The notes: generated from the sequence alone by a model not told the origin. A stretch of 24,080 nucleotides of DNA from UBA6170 sp034429975 (GCA_034429975.1 DAOUFM010000098.1:1-24080), one strand, 5' to 3'; positions 6,955 to 15,180 are shown, counted from the stretch's first letter. Translations and numbers: made by a program.

Positions 6955-7747
6955 TCAATTGCATATCATGGAACAGGAGCCACTGATCCTGGAGCAATTG
7001 CAGCGCAAAGAAGTCACCCGTCTGCTGGAGATCGCCAAAGCCGGGCAGGTGATTGGGATGGACATGGTGGATATACTCATCTTTCACCCAGAAGTGGACG
7101 AAGTGGAAATGTTGCCGCGTATGGCCCGCGCGATTAAAGAAGAGCTGGGTTGCCCGATGGCGCTGGATACCCGCAACGTGGAAGCCCTCGAGGCAGCCCT
7201 GGCGGAAATTGCACCAGACAAAGCCCTGATCAATTCGGTTACGGCCGAAAAACACGTGCTGGCATCGATTCTACCGGTAGCGAAGAAATACGGCGCTGCC
7301 ATGGTTGGGATGCCAATCGGAGACACGTTCGGGTTATCCCGCAAAGCGGAAGAACGCGTCTTTGAGGCGCGCGTCATTATTGATGCCTGCAAAGGAATAG
7401 GAATTCCCAAAGAAGACCTGCTGATGGACGCGGTTTGCCTGGCTTCCTCGGCTGAGCCGGAGACGTTTGAAGTTGCTCTGCAAACCCTGCAGCGCTTTCG
7501 GGATGATTTGCAGGTTGCCACCATCCTGGGGATTGGGAATGCCGGCTTTGGGATGCCGGATCGCACGGTGATTGATCTGGCTTATCTATTGGGGGCTATC
7601 CCTTGGGGGTTAAATGCCGCCATCGTCAACCCGGATACGGAAGGCCTGGTGAAGAGCGTGCGAGCCATGGATTTCATCATCAATCACGATATTGCCGGCC
7701 GGCGCTATATCCAGTGGTGGCGTGCTCAAAGGAAAAAAACAGCCTGA
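6881..7747 (+). CDS. Methyltetrahydrofolate:corrinoid methyltransferase-like protein (DHPS/pterin-binding fold)
   Basis: A 288-residue TIM-barrel protein of the pterin-binding domain family that includes AcsE, MtgA and MtrH. Seen motifs are ALDTRNVEALEAAL near 93-106 (the D-x-x-N strand), ALINSVTAEK, DAVCL near 188-192 and GNAGFGMPDR near 228-237, which corresponds to the GNxSFGLPxR pterin/methyl site of the family. It would bind a tetrahydrofolate-type C1 carrier. No corrinoid protein lies next to it, so the methyl acceptor is unknown, and it may act on a pterin-like compound instead. A TGGAGGAG site precedes the ATG. It stands 116 nt after the metal-cluster genes and about 200 nt before the short XRE gene, so whether it belongs with the left or right group is open. 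Confidence 0.8.
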   Translation: MPTRLTSPNGELLIGRGLPTVLINDQLHIMEQEPLILEQLQRKEVTRLLEIAKAGQVIGMDMVDILIFHPEVDEVEMLPRMARAIKEELGCPMALDTRNVEALEAALAEIAPDKALINSVTAEKHVLASILPVAKKYGAAMVGMPIGDTFGLSRKAEERVFEARVIIDACKGIGIPKEDLLMDAVCLASSAEPETFEVALQTLQRFRDDLQVATILGIGNAGFGMPDRTVIDLAYLLGAIPWGLNAAIVNPDTEGLVKSVRAMDFIINHDIAGRRYIQWWRAQRKKTA

Positions 7748-7776
7748 AATTGGTTGCGGAAACATCTTAAAAATAG

Positions 7777-7805
7777 TTGAAATTCAAGCCAATTTATGTT
7801 AAACT
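7777..7805 (+). promoter_or_regulatory. Possible promoter of the heterocycle operon
   Basis: TTGAAA (7777-7782) and TAAACT (7800-7805) with a 17-bp spacer make a plausible sigma70-type promoter. The predicted start, near 7812, falls in the palindrome that follows, so a repressor bound there would block transcription. The -10 element is imperfect. Confidence 0.35.
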
Positions 7806-7811
7806 TCACAG

Positions 7812-7830
7812 TGTAAAGTATGACTTTACA
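7812..7830 (+). promoter_or_regulatory. Perfect 19-bp palindromic operator candidate
   Basis: TGTAAAGT (7812-7819) and ACTTTACA (7823-7830) are perfect 8-bp inverted arms around ATG. It lies about 115 bp before the short XRE regulator and its operon, and overlaps the likely transcription start. This is the geometry of a dimeric HTH repressor site, so autoregulation by the XRE protein at 7946 is the simplest reading. No second copy was noticed at the 598-653 promoter. Confidence 0.6.
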
Positions 7831-7945
7831 AAGTTAAGGTCACATCAATTTCCAAAGAAGCTGGCATCATTCGCGGTGTAAATCAACTTCAAGCATGTTT
7901 GGACAAAAAAGATTTCAATTTCCGGAAGGCAATCGTAGGAATGTG

Positions 7946-8221
7946 ATGGTAGATTCACTGGTCGGACAAAAATTAAAACAGCGGCGAGATGAACTCAATC
8001 TTTCATTACGCGCCCTGGCCGGCCAAACCGGGCTATCTGCAGCTTTTCTCAGCCAGATTGAGCGCGGTGTATGTAATCCTTCTTTGAACTCACTTTCGCG
8101 CATTGCTTCTTCCCTCAGCGTCCCTTTATATTATTTTCTGACGACAAATTCCGAAACAAATCTAAACCGTGCCCACACCTTCTATCCGAAAAGAATAGGC
8201 AAGGGGGGAAAACCTTTATGA
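7946..8221 (+). CDS. Short XRE-family transcriptional regulator (HTH domain only)
   Basis: A 91-residue protein that is almost wholly an XRE helix-turn-helix (VGQKLKQRRDELNLSLRALA, then SAAFLSQIERGVCNPSLNSL). The HTH is close in pattern to the XRE-cupin regulators, but the cupin sensor domain that normally follows is absent and the reading frame ends at about the place it should begin (tail PKRIGKGGKPL). It may be a truncated relative or a natural single-domain repressor. The ATG at 7946 is chosen because GTAGGA precedes it and the HTH follows at once; an in-frame ATG at 7895 would add 17 residues but has no ribosome site. Its stop overlaps an ATG (8218) that opens a 10-codon ORF. It lies 32 nt before hyuA and is the likely regulator of the operon. 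Confidence 0.75.
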   Translation: MVDSLVGQKLKQRRDELNLSLRALAGQTGLSAAFLSQIERGVCNPSLNSLSRIASSLSVPLYYFLTTNSETNLNRAHTFYPKRIGKGGKPL

Positions 8222-8253
8222 AACGATCTTTAATTTGGGAGGTGAAATAAACC

Positions 8254-9636
8254 ATGGAACAATTCGATCTGGTTATTCATGGCGGGTTGCTGGTTAGCGA
8301 TTCCGGTTCACAGCCGGCTGACCTGGGGATAAACGCTGGAAAAATCGCCTGTGTCGGTCAGGGTCTTTCCGGCAAGGAAATGATCAATGCCAGCGGTTTG
8401 TGGGTTGTCCCGGGGGCAATTGACCCGCACGTACATCTGAATATGCCCACCGCCACAACCCGTACCAGCGAGGACTGGTACTCCGGCACGCTGGCAGCCG
8501 CTTATGGGGGTACCACCACTATTCTGGACTTTGTTGAACCTCTAGCAGGAGAGACCCTCCAGCAAGCCCTACACGCCCGCCAAGCGGAAGCCGCCGGGCA
8601 AGCCTGGCTGGATTATGGTCTGCACATGACGATCTCTGACCCGGCTTTGGTACCCGAAGTCGCTTCTATGCCGGGGGAGGGCGTTACTTCGTTTAAAATC
8701 TACACCACCTATGTTGAGATGCAGCTTGATGATTACGGTATTGTCGCGGTTATGGATGCGGTGAAGACGATCAACGGAATTGTCATGGTGCACTGCGAAA
8801 ACGATGCGATTGTTCAGCAGGCAGTTCGCACGCTGGTAGCGGAAGGGAAGCTGGAACCGCGCTGGCATCCGCATAGCCGTCCGGCACTGGCTGAGATGGA
8901 AGCGGTGCAACGACTAATCTACCTGGCACGCTCTGCCGGCACGAACCTTTACCTGGTGCATCTCTCGACTGCCGGAGCAGTCAAAGCCGCCGGTAAAGCC
9001 CTGCGGGATGGCCAGAATCTGGTGGCTGAAACCTGCCCGCAATATTTATTACTCACCCGCGATAGGTATCAGGACGAGGATCCATTAACGGCAGCCGGTT
9101 TCGTATGTTCTCCACCTTTGCGTTCACCGAATGACCAGCAGGCGATCTGGCATGCTTTACGGCAGCGCATCGTTGCCACCATCGGCAGCGATCACTGTGC
9201 CTTTACCCTGCATCTCCAGAAAGAAGCAGCGCTGGAGGATTTCCGCACCGTGCCGGGCGGAATCCCGGGCATCGAATTACGCTTCCCGTTGCTGTATCAC
9301 TTCGGCGTCCGTTCTGGCATGCTTAGCCCGGAACAATGGGTGGCGATTACCAGCTCCAATGCTGCCAAAGCATTTGGCATCTGGCCACAAAAGGGCAGTT
9401 TAATGGTCGGCGCAGATGCTGACCTGGTGTTGTTTGATCCCGACAAAGAATTTAGTGTCAAGGTGGACAATTTACATGAAAAAGTTGACTACACCCCCTA
9501 CGAAGGTTTTTCATTAACCGGGTATCCGGTGATGACCATTCTTAAAGGAAAGAAGCTGATTGAGAACGGTCAATTAAAGGCGGCAGCGCCTTCCGGGCAG
9601 TTCCTGAGATGTGGAACGCCGATCATTCCATTCTAA
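8254..9636 (+). CDS. hyuA: Dihydropyrimidinase / D-hydantoinase family cyclic amidohydrolase
   Basis: A 460-residue amidohydrolase-superfamily enzyme of full family length. All metal-site residues are visible: H59-x-H61 in DPHVHL, the carbamylated lysine K148 in TSFKIYTTY, H180 (VMVHCEN), H236 (YLVHLST) and D313 (GSDHCAF). Such enzymes open cyclic ureides and amides (hydantoin, dihydropyrimidine; also proposed for purine-derived rings). A strong GGGAGGTG site precedes the ATG. As in the E. coli ygeW-ygeX-ygeY-hyuA-ssnA region, it travels with ygeY, ygeW and an ssnA-like gene, pointing to purine-type ring breakdown rather than pyrimidine salvage. The true substrate is not known. Confidence 0.9.
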   Translation: MEQFDLVIHGGLLVSDSGSQPADLGINAGKIACVGQGLSGKEMINASGLWVVPGAIDPHVHLNMPTATTRTSEDWYSGTLAAAYGGTTTILDFVEPLAGETLQQALHARQAEAAGQAWLDYGLHMTISDPALVPEVASMPGEGVTSFKIYTTYVEMQLDDYGIVAVMDAVKTINGIVMVHCENDAIVQQAVRTLVAEGKLEPRWHPHSRPALAEMEAVQRLIYLARSAGTNLYLVHLSTAGAVKAAGKALRDGQNLVAETCPQYLLLTRDRYQDEDPLTAAGFVCSPPLRSPNDQQAIWHALRQRIVATIGSDHCAFTLHLQKEAALEDFRTVPGGIPGIELRFPLLYHFGVRSGMLSPEQWVAITSSNAAKAFGIWPQKGSLMVGADADLVLFDPDKEFSVKVDNLHEKVDYTPYEGFSLTGYPVMTILKGKKLIENGQLKAAAPSGQFLRCGTPIIPF

Positions 9637-9658
9637 AAAAGGAAAGGATTTAAATGAA

Positions 9659-10990
9659 ATGACGACCAAAGGTTACCTTATTTTTCCACAATGGCTGGTT
9701 ACCGCAGCCCTGGAAGCCCCGAAGAAAAATTTTGGCGTGCGGGTGCTGGGTGATCAGATCGCTGCGCTGGGACCGCGCGCAGAATTGCTGGCGCAGTATC
9801 CGGATGATGAAGTTTGGGAACGCCCCAATCAGGTGCTGATGCCGGCTTTTGTGGACGCTCACACCCATCTTTATGGTATTCTGGCGCATGGGATTCCCCT
9901 AAGTAAAGCTCCCAGTGGTTTCATGCCTTTTCTGACTGACTTCTGGTGGCCGCTGGTGGAAGATCAACTGGATTCTGAAATGATCAACGCTGCCACCGAT
10001 TGGAACTGCCTGCAAATGCTGCGTTCCGGCGTGACCACCTTCTATGATATCACTGAGGCGCCGCATTCCTTGCCGGGTGTGCTGGTCAAACAGGCTGAAG
10101 TGGTCAAGAAATGGGGCTTGCGCGGGACGCTATCGTTTGAAGCAACACAGCGGGTCAGCCAGGAAAATGGTGAACTGGGTCTCCAGGAAAACCTCGAGAT
10201 GATTGCCTGGGGCAAACAGGATGCTGGCTTGGTGCAGGGTCTGATGTGCTTCCACACCACTTTCACCTGCTCGGATGAATTTATTCAACGCTCCTTTGCG
10301 TTGGCAAAAGAACAGGGCGTTTTGACCCATATGCACTGCTCTGAAGGCCATTACGAACCCAACGAGATGCTGAAACGCAACGGGCGCCGCACGATTGAAC
10401 ATTATGATGCCCTGGGTGTTTTAGGACCAGAAATGCTGGTCTCCCAATGTGTACAGCTCAGTGAGAATGAGATCGATCTGATTGCCAAACGCAAGGCGCG
10501 GGTTACCAGTATGCCGCTCTCCAATTGTGAGGTGGGCGGCGGGATTGCTCCCTTGCCGCAGTTGACTTCTGCGGGCGTAACCGTTGGGCTGGGCTCGGAT
10601 GGCTACATTACCGATTTCTTTGAGGTGATGCGCGGCGCTTTTCTGATCCATAAAGCCCATCATACCGACCCACGGGTGATGCCGGCCAACCTGGTCTGGC
10701 ATCTGGCCACACGCGGGGGCGCCGAAGCGCTGGGGTTCGACAAGCTGGGCTGTGTTAAACCCGGCTGGCAGGCGGATTTCATGCTGGTGCAGCCTACTTT
10801 GCCAACCCCGCTGGAAGCACATAATATTTATGATCAGTTGCTATTATATTGTAATGCTGCTAATGTAGTTAGCGTATTCGCCGCCGGTCAACTCAGGAAA
10901 GACAATGGCGTTGTCTTAAATGCTGATCCGGAGGCTTTACAGAATCGGGCACAACAGGCTGCCAGACGAATGTGGCAAAAGGCTGCGTAA
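9659..10990 (+). CDS. SsnA-like amidohydrolase of the deaminase (ATZ/TRZ/guanine deaminase) group
   Basis: A 443-residue amidohydrolase. The HxH metal motif is H68-x-H70 (VDAHTH), the third ligand is in HMHCSEG (H226, E229) and the aspartate is D314 (GSDG). The stretch after it (FFEVMRGAFLIHKA) and the C-terminal PTPLEAHNI segment resemble E. coli SsnA. In this group a histidine is expected in the V-A-H-x-x-x-L motif of strand 6; here the motif reads VSQCVQL, with Gln263 in its place. That residue normally orients the attacking water, so activity may be altered. The start at 9659 has AAGGAAAGGATT ahead; a longer frame from 9611 would overlap hyuA. It lies 22 nt after hyuA. Confidence 0.85.
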   Translation: MTTKGYLIFPQWLVTAALEAPKKNFGVRVLGDQIAALGPRAELLAQYPDDEVWERPNQVLMPAFVDAHTHLYGILAHGIPLSKAPSGFMPFLTDFWWPLVEDQLDSEMINAATDWNCLQMLRSGVTTFYDITEAPHSLPGVLVKQAEVVKKWGLRGTLSFEATQRVSQENGELGLQENLEMIAWGKQDAGLVQGLMCFHTTFTCSDEFIQRSFALAKEQGVLTHMHCSEGHYEPNEMLKRNGRRTIEHYDALGVLGPEMLVSQCVQLSENEIDLIAKRKARVTSMPLSNCEVGGGIAPLPQLTSAGVTVGLGSDGYITDFFEVMRGAFLIHKAHHTDPRVMPANLVWHLATRGGAEALGFDKLGCVKPGWQADFMLVQPTLPTPLEAHNIYDQLLLYCNAANVVSVFAAGQLRKDNGVVLNADPEALQNRAQQAARRMWQKAA

Positions 10991-11014
10991 ATCTTGATTA
11001 ATTAAAGGACAAGA

Positions 11015-12031
11015 ATGAGAACAGGACCAGAAGCAAATGAATTGAAAGATCGCTATGCGACCGATACACTGGCGGAATTTTTCCGTCGGATGACACTGGT
11101 GCGCGAATTTGAATTGCGTGCCATCGAAGAACGGCGGGGCGGCTTGATCCCCGGGTTTATCCATTCCTGTGTCGGGCAGGAAGCTACTGCGGTTGGTGCT
11201 TGCATGGCGCTGGAGCAGGACGATGTCATCACCAGTACCCACCGTGGGCACGGTCATTTGATCGGCAAAGGCGGAGACCCTAAATATATGATGGCGGAAC
11301 TGGCTGCCCGCACTCCGGGTTATTGTAACGGGCGCGGTGGTTCCTTGCATATTGCCGATTTTTCCCTGGGAATTTTGGGAGCCAACGGGATTGTGGGGGG
11401 CGGTATTCCTATGGCGACCGGCGCTGCTTTGGGCTTTCAGATGCGCAAAGAGAAACGTGTTTCGTTGGCTTTCTTCGGCGATGGGGCCACCAATGAAGGC
11501 TCTTTTCACGAAGCAGCCAATCAGGCGGCGGTCTGGAAATTACCGGTGATCTTCTTCCTGGAAAATAATTTATATGGAGAGGGAACAGCTTTGCATCGCA
11601 GCACACCAATTGAAGAACTGGCGCTACGGGCGACGAGTTATGGCTTCCCGGGTGTGGTGGTGGATGGGATGGATATTCTGGCGGTGTTTGATGCCGTCCG
11701 TGAAGCGCGTGAACGCGCCATCGCCGGGGAGGGTCCAACCTTAATCGAAGCGAAAACCTACCGGTACCGCGGTCATTATGAAGGTGACCCGCAGGTATAC
11801 CGCACCCAGGAAGAGGTACAGTCCTGGCAGCGCAAAGATGCGATCGTGCGCTTCCGTGCCAAACTGGTCGAGTCCGGATTGTTTGATGATGGCGATCTGG
11901 AAGAAATGGAAGGTTCTGTCATCATGCAACTGAATGAAGCAGTCTCCTTTGCTGCCAATGCACCCAAACCGCAGGTTGAAGATGCCCTGGCAGGTGTGTA
12001 CGGCGATACTCATAACGGACTTGTATTTTAA
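11015..12031 (+). CDS. 2-oxoacid (pyruvate/acetoin-type) dehydrogenase E1, alpha subunit
   Basis: A 338-residue thiamine diphosphate enzyme subunit. The TPP motif runs from FFGDGATNEGSFHEAAN (about 150-165) to the ENN about 30 residues after the GDG. The N-terminal segment (HSCVGQEATAVGACMAL) and GRGGSLHI are typical of the PDH-E1-alpha / acetoin dehydrogenase alpha family. Length and order (E1-alpha, E1-beta, E2) are those of acetoin/pyruvate-type operons. It would decarboxylate a 2-oxo acid or cleave a diketone and pass the acyl group to the lipoyl arm of E2. A GGAC ribosome site is weak but close to the ATG. It is 24 nt after the SsnA-like gene, thus within the same run. The substrate within this pathway is unknown. 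Confidence 0.92.
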   Translation: MRTGPEANELKDRYATDTLAEFFRRMTLVREFELRAIEERRGGLIPGFIHSCVGQEATAVGACMALEQDDVITSTHRGHGHLIGKGGDPKYMMAELAARTPGYCNGRGGSLHIADFSLGILGANGIVGGGIPMATGAALGFQMRKEKRVSLAFFGDGATNEGSFHEAANQAAVWKLPVIFFLENNLYGEGTALHRSTPIEELALRATSYGFPGVVVDGMDILAVFDAVREARERAIAGEGPTLIEAKTYRYRGHYEGDPQVYRTQEEVQSWQRKDAIVRFRAKLVESGLFDDGDLEEMEGSVIMQLNEAVSFAANAPKPQVEDALAGVYGDTHNGLVF

Positions 12032-12052
12032 AAGGAAGAAGGTTGGTTCTTA

Positions 12053-13036
12053 ATGCGTAAAATGACTTACTCGCAAGCAATTCGTGAAGCTATGGCGGAG
12101 GAAATGCGCTCGAATCCTTCCGTCTTTTTAATGGGCGAAGATGTGGGCGTTTTTGATGGCGTCTGGGGTGTTTCGAATGGAATGCTGAAAGAATTTGGTG
12201 AAGAACGAATTCGCGATACCGCAATTTCGGAATTAAATATTATTGGTAGTGGGTTGGGGGCTGCTTTGGTCGGCATGCGCCCGATTGTCGAGATCATGTT
12301 TGGTGATTTCTTAATGTGCGCTGGCGATCAACTAGTCAACCAGACCGCCAAAGCACGTTTTATGAGTGGCGGGAAAGCCAACGTGCCTTTAACCATCCGG
12401 GTGACCACCGGAGCGCCAGGCTCATCTGGTGCGCAACACTCACAAAGCCCCGAATCCTGGTTTATGAACGTGCCTGGCTTAAAAATAGTCTGCCCGGCAA
12501 CTCCGGCGGACGCCAAAGGACTCCTTAAAACCGCCATACGCGGTGAAGACCCGGTGCTGTTCTTTGAACCCAAAATGCTATACGCTCTGTCCGGTCCGGT
12601 GCCGGAAGACCCGGATTTCATGGTTCCCTTTGGCGAAGCAGCCACCGTTCGGGAAGGTAAGGATGTAACTGTGGTAGCCATCGGCATCATGGTGCAGAAA
12701 GCTATTCAGGCAGCTAAAAAACTGGAGGGTATGGGGGTGGATGTCGAAATTATTGACCCGCGCACCCTGGTACCGCTGGATAAAGTTTCCATCATTCGCT
12801 CGGCAGCCAAAACTGGACGGGTAGTGATCGTGCATGAAGCTCATCACCGCGCCGGTCCGGGGGCTGAAATTGCTGCCATGCTGGCTGAAGAAGCGATCGA
12901 ATATTTGGATGGTCCAATTCTGCGTGTAGGTGCCTTGAATGTACCTTTGCCTTACAGCCCTGAACTGGAAAACTATGTCCTGCCGGATGAAAACGACATC
13001 ATTCAGGCAGTATTAAAATTATGCGGCAAAGCATAA
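12053..13036 (+). CDS. 2-oxoacid (pyruvate/acetoin-type) dehydrogenase E1, beta subunit
   Basis: A 327-residue protein with the family opening (MTYSQAIREAMAEEM, MGEDVGVFDGVWGV), the central EIMFGDFLMCAGDQLVNQTAK segment and the transketolase C-terminal half (VEIIDPRTLVPLD, VIVHEAHHRAGPGAEIAAML). With the alpha subunit it forms the TPP-dependent E1. AAGGAAGAAGG lies about 10 nt before the ATG, and the gap to the alpha gene is 21 nt. Full length for the family, with no visible defects. Confidence 0.92.
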   Translation: MRKMTYSQAIREAMAEEMRSNPSVFLMGEDVGVFDGVWGVSNGMLKEFGEERIRDTAISELNIIGSGLGAALVGMRPIVEIMFGDFLMCAGDQLVNQTAKARFMSGGKANVPLTIRVTTGAPGSSGAQHSQSPESWFMNVPGLKIVCPATPADAKGLLKTAIRGEDPVLFFEPKMLYALSGPVPEDPDFMVPFGEAATVREGKDVTVVAIGIMVQKAIQAAKKLEGMGVDVEIIDPRTLVPLDKVSIIRSAAKTGRVVIVHEAHHRAGPGAEIAAMLAEEAIEYLDGPILRVGALNVPLPYSPELENYVLPDENDIIQAVLKLCGKA

Positions 13037-13055
13037 AAGAAAGTGAACGTTTACG

Positions 13056-14381
13056 ATGAGTGATCAGGAATTTACCAGCAGTTATCAGGTCGTCATGCCT
13101 CGCCTGGGGTTAACCATGGTGGATGGCAAGATTATTGAATGGTATAAAAAAGATGGCGATTGGGTGGAAAAAGGGGAGGCTTTATTCTCGATCGAGAACG
13201 AAAAAGCCACTCTGGATATCGAGTCGCCGGCCAGCGGAAAACTGGAGATCCAGGTTCAGCCGGATATCGTTGTGCCCATTCTGACACTGGTAGGGTTGAT
13301 TCACTCCAAAGAACAGAGCAGTTCGCATCATGCCACCCCGGCGGATGTCAAAGCTGGCAGCGGATATGAGGTGGAAAAGCAAGCAGGTGGTGTGGAAACT
13401 GAAAAAGTAACCCGGGTAGGAGATCAGGTACCCATGTCACCACGTGCTCGTAAAATCGCACAGGCAGCTGGTCTGGATGTTAGTCAGATTGAGGGGAGCG
13501 GTGTGCGCGGCATGATCGTTACCGCCGATTTACCGGAGAAAGACGCTGTCAAGGCCACCCCGGTTGCCCGCAAAGTAGCCAGTGAAACGGGAGTGGACTT
13601 GGGCGCAGTCAGCGGTAGTGGTCCGCGCGGAATGGTGCGTAAAGAAGACGTGGTCAGACGTCAGCAGGCAGCCCCGGCCTCAACTGGATCTTCTGCACCG
13701 CAACCGTTATCCGGCTTGCGTAAAGTGATTGCCGAACGCCTGGGTAAAAGCTGGTCCGAACGCCCGCAGGCCAACCTCACCACCGAGGTAGATGCCAGTT
13801 TATTCGTCAAAGCCCGGGTTTCTATCAATCTAGAATTAGCCAAACAGGATGTAAAAATCTCCTATAATACCCTTTTGATTAAGCTGGTAGCTGAAACGCT
13901 GCGAGAGTTCCCGGCGCTAAATGTCAGCTTATTGCCGGAAGGACTGCTGCAGCATACCGAGATCAACATCGGTCTGGCAGTGGATACTGAGCGCGGATTA
14001 ATGGTGCCGGTGGTCAGGAATGCCAGCAACAAAGATTTCGTCACGATCCAGCGCGAACTGGACGCAGCCGTTTCCCGCACGCTTAACGGCAACGCCAGCT
14101 GGGAGGACCTAACCGGCGGTACTTTCAGCATCACCAATCTAGGCGCCTTTGATATCGATACCTTTAACCCGATCATAAACCCACCGGAATGTGCTATTCT
14201 GGCAATTGGAAGAATTCATGCAAAACCCGTGGTGGTGGACGGTCAGATTGTCATTCGCGAAATGATGGCGCTCAGTATCTCCTTTGACCACCGCCTGGTG
14301 GATGGCGCCCCGGCAGCGCGCTTCTTACAACGTATAAAGCAATTCGTCGAACAACCATTTTTATGGTCTTTATGGAATTAA
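13056..14381 (+). CDS. Lipoyl acyltransferase (E2) with one lipoyl and two E3-binding domains
   Basis: A 441-residue E2. The lipoyl domain is at residues 10-84, with lipoyl-lysine K50 in IENEKATL. It is followed by two peripheral subunit-binding domains: MSPRARKIAQAAG...GSGVRGMI (127-155) and ATPVARKVASETG...GSGPRGMV (167-194). The catalytic domain (217-441) ends with the DHRLVDG active site (H412, D416). Most E2 proteins have a single subunit-binding domain; two in tandem with only one lipoyl domain is uncommon. No dihydrolipoamide dehydrogenase gene is in the window, so E3 must come from elsewhere. It lies 19 nt after E1-beta and is part of the operon. Confidence 0.92.
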   Translation: MSDQEFTSSYQVVMPRLGLTMVDGKIIEWYKKDGDWVEKGEALFSIENEKATLDIESPASGKLEIQVQPDIVVPILTLVGLIHSKEQSSSHHATPADVKAGSGYEVEKQAGGVETEKVTRVGDQVPMSPRARKIAQAAGLDVSQIEGSGVRGMIVTADLPEKDAVKATPVARKVASETGVDLGAVSGSGPRGMVRKEDVVRRQQAAPASTGSSAPQPLSGLRKVIAERLGKSWSERPQANLTTEVDASLFVKARVSINLELAKQDVKISYNTLLIKLVAETLREFPALNVSLLPEGLLQHTEINIGLAVDTERGLMVPVVRNASNKDFVTIQRELDAAVSRTLNGNASWEDLTGGTFSITNLGAFDIDTFNPIINPPECAILAIGRIHAKPVVVDGQIVIREMMALSISFDHRLVDGAPAARFLQRIKQFVEQPFLWSLWN

Positions 14382-14421
14382 ACCCCGCTTTTTTCTGCAG
14401 GAAAGGAATGAATCAACGATT

Positions 14422-15153
14422 ATGAAACTTGAGAATGCTGTTGTCCTGATTACCGGTGCTGCCATGCGGGTGGGGAAAGAAGTTTCCCTTTACCTGGCAG
14501 CCAAAGGAGCGCATATTGCCTTCAGTTATTTAGCAGATGATGAACCCTGGCAGGAAACCCAGGCGGAAATTGAGAAACTGGGTGTGCGTTGCTTTGCGAT
14601 GAAAGTGGATGTGCGTAATCATGCTGAAATCCAGGCTTTTGTGAAGGCCACTAAAGAAAAATTCGGGCGCATTGATGTGCTCTTTAACAATGCCTCCGTC
14701 TGGCTGCGCAAACCCTTTTTAGAGATCACCCCGGAAGAATGGGATCTGGCACAGGACGTCAACCTCAAAGGACCTTTCCTTTGCTCTCAGGCAGTCGCTC
14801 CGCTCATGCTCGAACAGGGGCAGGGCGTGATTATTAACATCACCGATTTATCAGCCTTTCAGGTCTGGAATGACAATGCCCACCATGCTGCCAGCAAAGC
14901 CGGTTTGGCGGCTTTGACCAAGTCAATGGCTTATGAGTTAGCGCCAAAGATTCGCGTGAACGCCATTGCTCCGGGTACCGTGCTGCTTCCTCCCAACCCT
15001 ACGCCGGCAAAAGTCGAATGGGCGGTAGAGAATTCGCTCTTAAAGCGCGTTGGCTCTCCTCAGGATGTGGCGCAGTTAACCGAATTCCTGATTACCAATG
15101 ATTTTGCCACCGGCGCGGTTTATTTTATCGATGGTGGCCGCAATCTTGTTTAA
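14422..15153 (+). CDS. Pteridine-reductase-like short-chain dehydrogenase (catalytic Tyr replaced by His)
   Basis: A 243-residue SDR. The cofactor motif TGAAMRVG (11-18) and NNAS (89-92) are intact. The TGAAxRxG form and the IINITDLSA segment, with Asp142 where most SDRs have Ser, resemble the pteridine reductase (PTR1/FolM) branch, which uses Asp-Tyr-Lys. The lysine is K159, but the residue four before it, normally the catalytic Tyr, is His155 (codon CAT, 14884-14886). One base change would give TAT. The C-terminal end (YFIDGGRNLV) is complete. It would be an NAD(P)H oxidoreductase on a pterin-like or keto substrate, but activity is uncertain because of the substitution. An AGGAAAGGAATG site lies some distance before the ATG; the gap to E2 is 40 nt. 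Confidence 0.85.
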   Translation: MKLENAVVLITGAAMRVGKEVSLYLAAKGAHIAFSYLADDEPWQETQAEIEKLGVRCFAMKVDVRNHAEIQAFVKATKEKFGRIDVLFNNASVWLRKPFLEITPEEWDLAQDVNLKGPFLCSQAVAPLMLEQGQGVIINITDLSAFQVWNDNAHHAASKAGLAALTKSMAYELAPKIRVNAIAPGTVLLPPNPTPAKVEWAVENSLLKRVGSPQDVAQLTEFLITNDFATGAVYFIDGGRNLV

Positions 15154-15180
15154 AAAATAAATTTTCAACTAAAAAAGATA

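Noticed and set aside
7084..7566. 160-codon minus-strand frame
   Set aside because: Shadow of the methyltransferase-like gene, Ser/Arg/Ala-rich and without family features.
9611..9658. Upstream start of the SsnA-like gene
   Set aside because: It lies within the end of hyuA and lacks a ribosome site, while the ATG at 9659 has AAGGAAAGGATT ahead and begins the protein fold directly.
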